From Robertkochia marina (GTDB lineage Bacteria; Bacteroidota; Bacteroidia; Flavobacteriales; Flavobacteriaceae), in contig NZ_SSMC01000003.1 in NCBI RefSeq assembly GCF_004799345.1, forward strand, positions 186,001 to 250,000: 64,000 nucleotides of DNA. The letters are read 5' to 3'. The translations under genes were made by a program, and so were the position numbers. The notes beneath the pieces were generated by a model that was not told where the DNA came from, ran no database searches, and saw only the letters and a list, made by a program, of their open reading frames with translations. Shown here one piece after another: positions 17,601 through 24,556 of this stretch. Every line of letters begins with the position of its first letter. Position 1 is the stretch's first letter.

Positions 17601-18116
17601 TTTGATCAGGGCCTCAATTTTTACATTTAAAGCCTTCTCTACGGCCTCCTTCTCTTGTTGAATAACGGCCAGCTGCCGTTTTTCGGCGCCAACTTTGGGT
17701 ATCCATTGTTCCTGGAATTTCCCCGGTAAATCAGGTAAACTTTCGCTGTAATCCCTCGCGATCCATTTTACAAAGTCGTAAGTATAACGCAAACCGATAA
17801 GGGCATCTTCACTGCTTACGGGTTTTCCGTAATGAGAGGCCTTATTTCCGATTTTACGGATGTAGTAAAGTCCTTCCTGTTGCTGATGCGGAATGATTCT
17901 TTTGATCTCCTCCTGATTCACCAGATTGAACAGCTCGGTGTTGTAAGGCAGTTCAAGATAATGTTCCTCGTAAAGCAGATAAATACATTCCTCAAGGGTA
18001 ATACGGCAATAGCGGGCTGTAGAATCGGGTTCGCTGTTTACGCGAGACTCCGCCTTCTTCAGTTTATCGTACAGCGAAGGCCATTCTGCCTTAAGGAATT
18101 CAAAATTGCTTGTCAT
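14670..18116 (-). CDS. hsdR: Type I restriction enzyme R subunit with N-terminal DUF4145
   Basis: 1148 aa motor and nuclease subunit. Residues ~1-130 resemble DUF4145, followed by an Ala/Glu-rich coiled coil (about 145-215). The PD-(D/E)xK nuclease is visible as Asp267 (FVDYVLW) and Glu282-x-Lys284 (LVEAKR). The superfamily 2 motor has Walker A MATGSGKT (403-410), DEAH 503-506, LTATP and the QMIGRGTR box. A C-terminal helical domain that contacts the methyltransferase completes it. HsdR cleaves unmodified DNA after ATP-driven translocation. Last gene of the leftward operon, 9 bp after the VirE-N/HRDC gene. Confidence 0.92.
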   Translation of the reverse strand: MTSNFEFLKAEWPSLYDKLKKAESRVNSEPDSTARYCRITLEECIYLLYEEHYLELPYNTELFNLVNQEEIKRIIPHQQQEGLYYIRKIGNKASHYGKPVSSEDALIGLRYTYDFVKWIARDYSESLPDLPGKFQEQWIPKVGAEKRQLAVIQQEKEAVEKALNVKIEALIKEREAALEKAQASEAALQAQEAATLEALTQLQEQKAARLKPLTREFTEAETREHLIDISLKEAGWHTLAKGREIEYPVKGCMPVTGDNPNGNGFVDYVLWDDNGKPLALVEAKRTAKDVEAGRHQAFLYANCLEQLHGQRPVIFYSNGYETRIWDDAFYSAPRRVHGFYTKDELQWLIQKRTTIQDLRQATPNPNIINRPYQIEAISRVAEAFVTDGEKGIRGNKRRALLVMATGSGKTRTAAALIEVLFKYNWVKRVLFLADRNALVTQAKNSFNEYLPHLSAVDLTKEKENDTTRLVFSTYPSMMNRIDSAQNEDERFYGVGHFDLIIIDEAHRSVYNRYRAIFEYFDAALVGLTATPKDGIDHNTFELFGCANEDPTFLYELHQAVPKYLKPYKNINVSTNFLRSGIRYSDLSEKEKEKYEETFLDTTTGELPEEIGAQAMNKWLFNKDTVNKVLDALMQNGLKIEGGDKIGRTIIFAANQKHAQFIVDCFLERYPEKPANFIATVHNAVSHSQSLIDAFCDKYKENNPQIAVSVDMMDTGIDAIRVLNLVFFKVVRSYAKFWQMIGRGTRLCEDVFGPGQPKEHFLIFDVCGNFDFFEAEQQGRDTTQSKPVSQQIFETRLHLSRLLANTGEAEDLQLAGKFLDRLHQEIASLDKTRFQVSMKLQHVDEFSSRDRWNNLSNHDIHLIEEHLSDLPAPETASETARRFDLMMLKLQEATLLLSGAQPRLQRSLMDIAEGLSTKYTIPDVLRARPLIENIHRAEFFEGITQKKLEQVREELRELVQYLEGSSRQTVYSNFIDSEVEVSEANEPDLNSNYGMPYRQRVESYIRDHKEQLTITKLHSNQPITAKELDRLEEILFDGEDRGTRGDFEKEYGQQPLGVFIRSILGLEEKAAQEAFAEFLQAGNLSADQMTFIQNIISFLTKNGTIEPSMLFEPPFTDMNDQGLLGVFEDGDAHKVISIIEGINENAEIA

Positions 18117-18125
18117 AGTAGGAAA

Positions 18126-19628
18126 TTACTCAACGTATTCTTCATCTAAAATATTAATAATATCCTGACCAAACCAATCTACTTTGCGCTTACCGATTCC
18201 CTTGATGACGAGAAGCTCTTCTTTTGTTTTTGGTTTGCGCTGAATGAGCTCCATCAGGGTATTGTTACTGAACACATAGCCGGGTGACAGTTTGGCTTCC
18301 TTGCTTAACTCCCGGCGAAGCGCCCTTAAGGCTTCATAACATTCCTTCTCCCGGGTGTTCAGTTTATGGGCATCCGACTGTTGCTCTTTGAATTTCTGGG
18401 TAAACTTTAATTCCAAACGCCCTTTTATTCCTTTGTGTTTTCTTATCACTGGCAGGAAATCGGGCGCATATTGCTCAGTTTTCTGTAAACCTATGCCCTT
18501 GATAGCGATAAACTCCTCCTGGGTGGTGGGGAGCTTATCTGCCATTTCGATCAGGGTTTCGTTGTTGACTATGAGGTGTGGTGGGCACTTTTTTGATTTA
18601 GCTATTTTGGCGCGTTTCTCGTGGAGTTGCTCGAGGATGGGTTTCTCAACATATACCGGGTCCGGTTCTGCCATCACCGTTTCCTTTTCCTTTGGAAGAT
18701 GAATCCTTCCGGGAAGTTGCAGGTCTAATCCATATTCTTTGGCCTGATAAATCAAAGAGCCTATTCGGGCACTGCCATTATTATTGCTGATGAAGTAGTC
18801 GAATTTCCGGTCGCATACATCCGCCTTATATTCCGGGTGGAAAGATGAAATCCTGTGGAAATGGGAACGGCCTTCTTCTCCCAATTCCGTGGCAAGCGCA
18901 TAACCCATACGAATCCAATCGCCATAAAACTGTGTGATGTCGATTTGATGTTCTTCCACGGCAGCGGTAATGTGTTCGATGATCTCTGTGGCATCTCCAT
19001 GAGCAACAGGAATGATCTGTTTGTTGAGAATTTTTTTGTGAACCGGTTTAGGTTTTTGAGGCGTGTGCTCCTTCTTGAAAACCTCAGCCTTCGGATGGCA
19101 ATACATGTCTGGATCCCAGGAAAGCAGCATAAGCCGTGAAACGTCTTTACAAGCCTTATCTATAATGATGTTATAGGTGTTGAGGTAATACTGCTCTAAG
19201 GCATTGAATTGGGCAACATGGGTGTCTTCCGACTTAAGGGTCTTCACGATTACCTTGATCCCTGATCCTGACGGACTGCGAAAGCAAACATAGGTGTATG
19301 GGTCCTGCTTAAGCTGATCGAATACCTTCTGGTAGTCAGTTAAGGAGTCGATGTCGATCTGCATCAATCCGCTGTGCTGCTGAAGCCCCCTGCTGTTCCG
19401 TTCAGTAAAAATTCCGGAAAGGGTCACAGCAGGGATCCGCGATCTTTTGATGTTGCCGCGAACCTCCTTGTCGGTGGCCTGTCGGAGTTCGGTGATCTCG
19501 TCCTTCAGGTAGCCGTGTTGGATGATTTCGATAAGCTGATTCAAATCCAGAGCACCAGCAGGTTCGGTAGTGAGGACGTTATTGAAATATGAAAAGTTGA
19601 ATTCGGTATTGGTGAGTTTGATGTTCAT
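18126..19628 (-). CDS. VirE-N (BT4734-like) / PriCT-2 / double HRDC protein inside the R-M operon
   Basis: 500 aa. Residues ~50-175 match the VirE N-terminal/BT4734 domain, a primase-related fold, with GLMQIDIDSL and VCFRSPSGSGIKVIV. Residues ~213-290 look like PriCT-2 (WIRMGYALATELGEEGR...). The C-terminus has two HRDC-like nucleic-acid-binding repeats, about 345-395 (TQEEFIAIKGIG) and 450-497 (TKEELLVIKGIG). I see no nuclease or helicase motif. It sits 37 bp after the EcsC gene and 9 bp before hsdR, so it is probably co-expressed with the R-M enzymes. Its role there is unknown; binding or processing of DNA ends is inference. Confidence 0.75.
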   Translation of the reverse strand: MNIKLTNTEFNFSYFNNVLTTEPAGALDLNQLIEIIQHGYLKDEITELRQATDKEVRGNIKRSRIPAVTLSGIFTERNSRGLQQHSGLMQIDIDSLTDYQKVFDQLKQDPYTYVCFRSPSGSGIKVIVKTLKSEDTHVAQFNALEQYYLNTYNIIIDKACKDVSRLMLLSWDPDMYCHPKAEVFKKEHTPQKPKPVHKKILNKQIIPVAHGDATEIIEHITAAVEEHQIDITQFYGDWIRMGYALATELGEEGRSHFHRISSFHPEYKADVCDRKFDYFISNNNGSARIGSLIYQAKEYGLDLQLPGRIHLPKEKETVMAEPDPVYVEKPILEQLHEKRAKIAKSKKCPPHLIVNNETLIEMADKLPTTQEEFIAIKGIGLQKTEQYAPDFLPVIRKHKGIKGRLELKFTQKFKEQQSDAHKLNTREKECYEALRALRRELSKEAKLSPGYVFSNNTLMELIQRKPKTKEELLVIKGIGKRKVDWFGQDIINILDEEYVE

Positions 19629-19665
19629 TTGGTGGTTGGTGTTCTGTTGATTGGGGTGGTTTTAG

Positions 19666-20502
19666 TCAGGATTTGTAATACGCGGCTTTCACGGCCTCCT
19701 CTCCGTATTTGCGTTCCATATTCCGGAGGGTAAAATGGGCATCGCCCATTTTTTGAAAATGATGAATAAACAGCACATTGAGTCCGCTACCGCCGGCAGC
19801 GCCCAAAATGGGAATCGATTGGGCAATAAACTTTTCGGAGGCCACGGTACTGAACCGGCCGGCGATCATGGCCACAAACCTGCTAAGGGCTTCGATCCCT
19901 ATGGTGTTGGCATACCCCATAGCAAGGCCAAGGGTTTTGTTCAGGGTAGTTTTGTTGATCTGGCCTAAAGCGGCGGTCAGGGCATAGCGCGTGGCGTAGT
20001 AGCTGGTTTCCGCTCCGTCATCGTCTTTGGAGGTGCCTCCAAGGGCAAAGACCTCCATACAGGCGAGTTGGGTTTTGTGATCGTAAAGGTCTTCGCCATG
20101 ACTTCGGGCGATATCCATGATGGATCGCATCATTAATTGGGTCGACAATCCCAGTTCGGTTATAAAGGCGGCGGTACCGATACCGGTGGTGGAGCCCAGG
20201 AAGCCACTGGCTGCTCCGGAAACCCCCACGACCCCCTTATAGAAACTGTTCTTAGGTTTGGAGAACACCTTGCCTTTCTGAATGGTGAGCAAATTAGCTT
20301 TGATAATACCCTGAAGCGTTTTTTCGATAGCCACCTGTATTTTGGTTTGCATGAACGTAGGCACTCTTTTCCCAAGGGATTCTATGGGTATCCCGATGGA
20401 ATTCACAGCTTTGATCATCCACCCAGGGTTCTCCAGGGAGCTCCTGGCATCTGCGATGCGTTGCAGGTCAGATTTGGATATTTCAGGGCCTGATCTTTCC
20501 AT
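19666..20502 (-). CDS. EcsC family protein
   Basis: 278 aa, matching the EcsC family in the pattern SGAASGFLGSTTGIGTAAFITELGLSTQLMMRSIMDIA and the later KTLGLAMGYANTIGIEALSRF...IPILGAAGGSGLNVLFI. Gly/Ala-rich amphipathic segments suggest peripheral or membrane association. EcsC was named from a Bacillus ABC transporter operon, and its biochemical function is unknown. It starts 10 bp after hsdS ends and lies within the R-M operon, so an accessory defence role is an inference from position. Confidence 0.8.
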   Translation of the reverse strand: MERSGPEISKSDLQRIADARSSLENPGWMIKAVNSIGIPIESLGKRVPTFMQTKIQVAIEKTLQGIIKANLLTIQKGKVFSKPKNSFYKGVVGVSGAASGFLGSTTGIGTAAFITELGLSTQLMMRSIMDIARSHGEDLYDHKTQLACMEVFALGGTSKDDDGAETSYYATRYALTAALGQINKTTLNKTLGLAMGYANTIGIEALSRFVAMIAGRFSTVASEKFIAQSIPILGAAGGSGLNVLFIHHFQKMGDAHFTLRNMERKYGEEAVKAAYYKS

Positions 20503-20512
20503 GGGTGAAGAT

Positions 20513-21676
20513 TTAGACTAGCTCTCCCTTAAACGCCTTTTGAAGGAGGCTGTTGAAGAGGTCTTCAGATTTTTCATATTCTTTCTTAGCTATGTTTTTT
20601 TGATTTTCTATTGCCTTAATATATTCCGCAAACTGATTTTGTAGGTCAATTGGTGGATAGTAGATTAGTATATTTTTCAAAATCCCAGCTGATATGTTCG
20701 GTTGGGCTCCTCCAACTCCCATCTTTATTAATTCCTGTTTATATAGTTTGAAATAGAAATATTCAAATACTACATTTATTTTTTCAGTTGGAAGTAATGC
20801 AGCACAAGCTTGATTAGTAGCAGCTTCAAATTTAAGAATACTACATGCACCGATTGTAGCACCATACATGGCAATCAATAGAGTGTTAATAGGGAATAAT
20901 TTAGCACTTGAATTATCCAGTGCCTCTTGTGTAATGTATTCCGAAGGATTTAAGGCATACATTGCTTTCAGTTCTCCTGTTTTAACCCAGGCTATTTTAC
21001 CGTTTTGATAAAACTCAGGCTTTTTTCTACTTGGTGTTCCGCCTGAACTTATTTTATGAAGTTGTCCTAGTTTAATTTTATCCCACCCTTTCGGATTTGT
21101 TGCCGGGTCCCCAAATAGCTCCAGAAACAGGCTTTGGGCGAGGGCGTCATATTTTTCGATCAGTCCTTTGGTTTTTTGGCGGTAGGCATCGGCCGCATCT
21201 AAAATCGCCGCGATCTTTTTTTGCTGCTCGATCGGGGGGAGAGGAATTGTTAAGTTTCTCAGAATTTTTAGAGACACAAATTTTTGTGTTCCCCCAAGCA
21301 TAGATTTTTCTATTTGCCTGTTTATTATAGGAGAATTTAATAAATGAAGAAAATATCTATTGAATAACCGATCATCTTTAAATTTAAAAAGAGCTACATT
21401 TTTGATAGCGAAATTAGGAGAATCTTCTATCAAAGCATAATTTCCTATGGAACCAATCATTGAATAAAGTATATCTCCTTTATCTACCTTAGACCTTCTG
21501 TTTATAGATTTGTAATCTTCTTCAGAAATTAGATTAATATCATTTAAATCAATCTTTCCAAATTTTAAATTCTTTGAGGTAATTAGAGGATATCCATCGG
21601 CTTTATATTTAGGACTGTCGTGTGTTCCATCTCTGATATCCAATACTTCGCTAGAGATTACTTTATCCCATGTCAT
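20513..21676 (-). CDS. hsdS: Type I restriction-modification specificity subunit
   Basis: 387 aa with two target-recognition domains (about 1-150 and 195-345), each followed by a long conserved helix: PLPPIEQQKKIAAILDAADAYRQKTKGLIEKYDALAQSLF and the C-terminal equivalent ending in LLQKAFKGELV. HsdS dictates the bipartite DNA site for methylation and cleavage. The recognition domains are clearly AT-richer than the central helix and than hsdM or hsdR, as expected if they are exchanged by recombination. ATG overlaps the hsdM stop as ATGA. Confidence 0.93.
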   Translation of the reverse strand: MTWDKVISSEVLDIRDGTHDSPKYKADGYPLITSKNLKFGKIDLNDINLISEEDYKSINRRSKVDKGDILYSMIGSIGNYALIEDSPNFAIKNVALFKFKDDRLFNRYFLHLLNSPIINRQIEKSMLGGTQKFVSLKILRNLTIPLPPIEQQKKIAAILDAADAYRQKTKGLIEKYDALAQSLFLELFGDPATNPKGWDKIKLGQLHKISSGGTPSRKKPEFYQNGKIAWVKTGELKAMYALNPSEYITQEALDNSSAKLFPINTLLIAMYGATIGACSILKFEAATNQACAALLPTEKINVVFEYFYFKLYKQELIKMGVGGAQPNISAGILKNILIYYPPIDLQNQFAEYIKAIENQKNIAKKEYEKSEDLFNSLLQKAFKGELV

Positions 21677-23148
21677 ACAATTAGATTTTTAAGATTAAGT
21701 AATGCCTCGTTTCTTTCTTGATCCAGCTTTTCAATGGCTTTAATAATCTCCTCTGGAGATTCATACTCCACTTCTTTATACACAATTTCTTTATACCGGT
21801 TAATCGACAGGTCCCAGTCGTTGGCCTCAATCTCCTTTAAAGGCACCATAAAGCTTTTTTTCGTGCGCTTGCGCTCGGCTTCTCCTTCTAGGTTGTGGAA
21901 ACGGGAGATGATATCGGGAATATCACTTTCCTTTACCGGCGCCCGCTTGTCGTCCAGACTAAAGCCATCGGCTTCCATATCATAGAACCATACCTTGTCC
22001 GTGCCTCCCGTTCCGGTTTTGGTAAAGAATAGCGCGGCCGTACTTACCCCGGCGTAGGGTTTAAACACCCCGCTAGGCATGGAAATTACCGCATCAAGTT
22101 TATGATTTTCGATGATCTCACTGCGAATCTGCTTATGGGCCTTAGAACTACCAAATAATACCCCGTCGGGTACAATTACAGCACAACGTCCCCCGGTTTT
22201 CAGCATCCGCAACATCAATCCTAAAAACAAAAGCTCGGTCTTTTTAGACTTCACAGTCTTCAGAATGGAGCTTTCCACTCCATCGTAGTCTAGGCTTCCC
22301 TTAAAGGGCGGATTCGCCAGGATCAAAGAGAACTGATCCCGTAGATCGGCATTTCCCTCACTCAGGGCATCCTTCCCGATCAGGGTCGGATTTTCTATCC
22401 CGTGCAGTTGCAGGTTCATGGCCCCGATACGCAGCATGGTGCTGTCAAATTCGATCCCGGTGAACATATCACTGTTGTAATGCTCCCGGAAGGTTTTATC
22501 GTTGAACCATTCTTTATGATGTTCATGTACATATTCTCCGGAGGCTACAAGAAATCCGGCAGAACCGGCTGATGGATCACAGATGGTGTCTTCCTTTTTG
22601 GGCTGTACCATCTCTACCATCATCTTGATAATATGTCGGGGCGTACGGAACTGTCCGTTGGTACCCGATGTCGCGATCTTAGACAGCAAGTACTCATAGG
22701 TATCTCCCTTGGTATCGCGGTCGTCCATTTTGATCTTGTCGATAAGCTGTACCACCTGGTCCAGGAGTCGGGGAGTAGGGATCATAAAGGTGGCCCCGCT
22801 CATGTATTTGGCAAAGATGCCATTTTCGGCTCCTACTTGTTTCATGTGCTCAAATGCGGTGAGCCTGCCCTCAGAAGATTTGGTAAACAATTCGAACATC
22901 ACCTCCGGGTCTTTGTTTTTAAAGGAGCTCCAACGCAGATCCTGTTGATCTTCGGCATAAATGACACGGTCTACAGGTTTTTTGATCATGGCCGCTTTCT
23001 TCTCCTCCAGGGTCTGGATCTCATCCAGCCGGCGGATAAAGAGCAGGTAGGTAAACTGCTCAATAACGGTAAGCGGATTGGAAATCCCTCCCGTCCAGAA
23101 GGATTCCCATATTTTGTCAACTTGTGATTTTAATTCTCCTGTGATCAT
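21673..23148 (-). CDS. hsdM: Type I restriction-modification DNA methyltransferase subunit
   Basis: 491 aa N6-adenine methyltransferase. The helical N-terminal domain (about 1-150) is followed by the SAM motif DPSAGSAGF and the catalytic NPPF (ILANPPFKGSL). HsdM with HsdS methylates the target to protect host DNA. Operon order is hsdM, hsdS (4-bp overlap), EcsC, VirE-N/HRDC, hsdR. Base composition is like the core genome rather than the AT-rich flanks. Confidence 0.95.
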   Translation of the reverse strand: MITGELKSQVDKIWESFWTGGISNPLTVIEQFTYLLFIRRLDEIQTLEEKKAAMIKKPVDRVIYAEDQQDLRWSSFKNKDPEVMFELFTKSSEGRLTAFEHMKQVGAENGIFAKYMSGATFMIPTPRLLDQVVQLIDKIKMDDRDTKGDTYEYLLSKIATSGTNGQFRTPRHIIKMMVEMVQPKKEDTICDPSAGSAGFLVASGEYVHEHHKEWFNDKTFREHYNSDMFTGIEFDSTMLRIGAMNLQLHGIENPTLIGKDALSEGNADLRDQFSLILANPPFKGSLDYDGVESSILKTVKSKKTELLFLGLMLRMLKTGGRCAVIVPDGVLFGSSKAHKQIRSEIIENHKLDAVISMPSGVFKPYAGVSTAALFFTKTGTGGTDKVWFYDMEADGFSLDDKRAPVKESDIPDIISRFHNLEGEAERKRTKKSFMVPLKEIEANDWDLSINRYKEIVYKEVEYESPEEIIKAIEKLDQERNEALLNLKNLIV

Positions 23149-23198
23149 TTATTTGAATTTGTAAATTATGTTGGTCGCTAAAAATTATTAATTGAATA

Positions 23199-23963
23199 CT
23201 ATTTTATTCTTCTTCGTTGCTTTAATTCGTCTTGAATTGATTTTAATAGGGCAGGCTTTATGAAGACTTCTGATATAGTTGATTGGAATAAATCATGTAG
23301 TAAATCCATTTCTTCCTTAGTGAAATCTTGTAGACTTATTTCATCCTCTGGATGCGCTCCTTGATTTCCGATTTCCTTAATGATGTGGGAGTTCTCATGA
23401 AACACCTCCGTTAAATCAATTTTTAATCGATTTTCGTTACTCTTAAGCCAATTCAATTGCCGGGCTAAGGTGCCCTTAGGTGCACCAAGAATATTAGCGG
23501 CCATTATTTGAATCGCTCTTCTAAACATGATAGTTGCACTAGTATATTTTGAGTGGGCCATACAAAACATAGCTTCCCTTGCACAATTTCTGAGTAATTC
23601 ATACTCTTCAGGAATGTCTTTTAGTTCATTTTGATATTCTTTTTCGGGCAGATTAAATAGCCGGTAATGTTGCACTATATCACGTTCATCCTCATTTTCG
23701 TCTTCAATAGTGGTATAAATTGCAATCGCATGGATGAAGGATTTCCTTCTGCAAGAGGGACACTCCAAATGAAAAATTTCAAACAAAGGGAAGGCTGAAC
23801 TATAAGGATTATGATACCTTTTTCCATAAAGTTTTAAAAAAACCTCTCGATTACAAAAATTGCAATTTCCCGGTAGGTTTTCTACACCACTCAGGTCTCC
23901 TTCAAATAATACTGGATAATTATTTTTAACATATTGTTCAAATTCTTCTTGACTGAATTCCAT
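23199..23963 (-). CDS. DUF4145 protein with N-terminal zinc-ribbon-like Cys pairs
   Basis: 254 aa. The first ~100 residues hold two Cys pairs (NCNFCNRE and LECPSCRRK) about 38 residues apart, likely one zinc site. Residues ~145-235 match DUF4145: SATIMFRRAIQIMAANILG, then HIIKEIGNQGAHP. DUF4145 is also the N-terminal module of the HsdR in this operon, which links the two. It lies 50 bp upstream of hsdM on the same strand. Its role is unknown; DUF4145 proteins often accompany R-M loci. Confidence 0.75.
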   Translation of the reverse strand: MEFSQEEFEQYVKNNYPVLFEGDLSGVENLPGNCNFCNREVFLKLYGKRYHNPYSSAFPLFEIFHLECPSCRRKSFIHAIAIYTTIEDENEDERDIVQHYRLFNLPEKEYQNELKDIPEEYELLRNCAREAMFCMAHSKYTSATIMFRRAIQIMAANILGAPKGTLARQLNWLKSNENRLKIDLTEVFHENSHIIKEIGNQGAHPEDEISLQDFTKEEMDLLHDLFQSTISEVFIKPALLKSIQDELKQRRRIK

Positions 23964-24556
23964 GGGATAATTTTTTTAAGGTTGGTAAGATTGTCGATTT
24001 TGGTAAAAATAATTTTTTCAGATGTAATTGCGATCAAAACATGAAATTCTTATTAAAAAATGAAGCGGAATATTAAGCGGTAAAAAAGGTTATTTATTAG
24101 GATTGCAGCCCAGTGTTAGGACTCATGTTATTACGTTTACAATGCGGCATTAACATGATTTTTGATGTAGAGGAGTTCCAATAAGTTTGATTTCTTTACG
24201 AATTATTTACGAAAGATTTTAATAAGCTATGTAAACCTTTGCACTAATTGAAAAGTAAATGTGATTACGGCTAGGCATTAGAATTTCATACTACAAAGCA
24301 ATGTCTCAATGGTTAAATGGAAACTCGTCGTTTATCGAGAAATTCCTATAACATATAATTTGTTTCTAATTTGTTTGTAAATTAAGGTGAAACAACTAAT
24401 TGATTTTCAGTGGATTTTAAATGGAGTGCCGCGGCTCATAAGGCCTGAGATCGAAAAATTACGTCTTAAATCAATTTCTAAAAGTATATGTATTTACATT
24501 TTTAAGAATGCTTTTAATAAGTATTCTTTAAATGGATTGAAATTTCTTAGGACGAT
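23964..24556. other. AT-rich gene-free junction with integrase-promoter-like sequence
   Basis: No supportable gene in about 590 bp. It holds a 7-bp inverted repeat CATGTTA/TAACATG (24124-24130, 24151-24157); a block at 24195-24246 that copies the region just upstream of the integrase (same 18-mer with one change and the same TTGCACTA 44 bp on); an 11-mer TGATTACGGCT at 24262-24272 shared with the tRNA-Arg anticodon arm; and TAATTTGTTT twice near 24356-24378, close to a -7 box, before the giant-gene operon. Confidence 0.6.
24195..24246 (+). repeat. Second copy of the integrase upstream motif (arm-type site or relic)
   Basis: TTTACGAATTATTTACGA at 24195-24212 matches TTTACGAAATATTTACGA at 12646-12663 in 17 of 18 positions, and TTGCACTA occurs 44 bp after the start of both (12690 and 24239). 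The direct ATTTACGA units suggest integrase arm sites at two element ends, or the upstream region of a lost second integrase. Confidence 0.6.
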
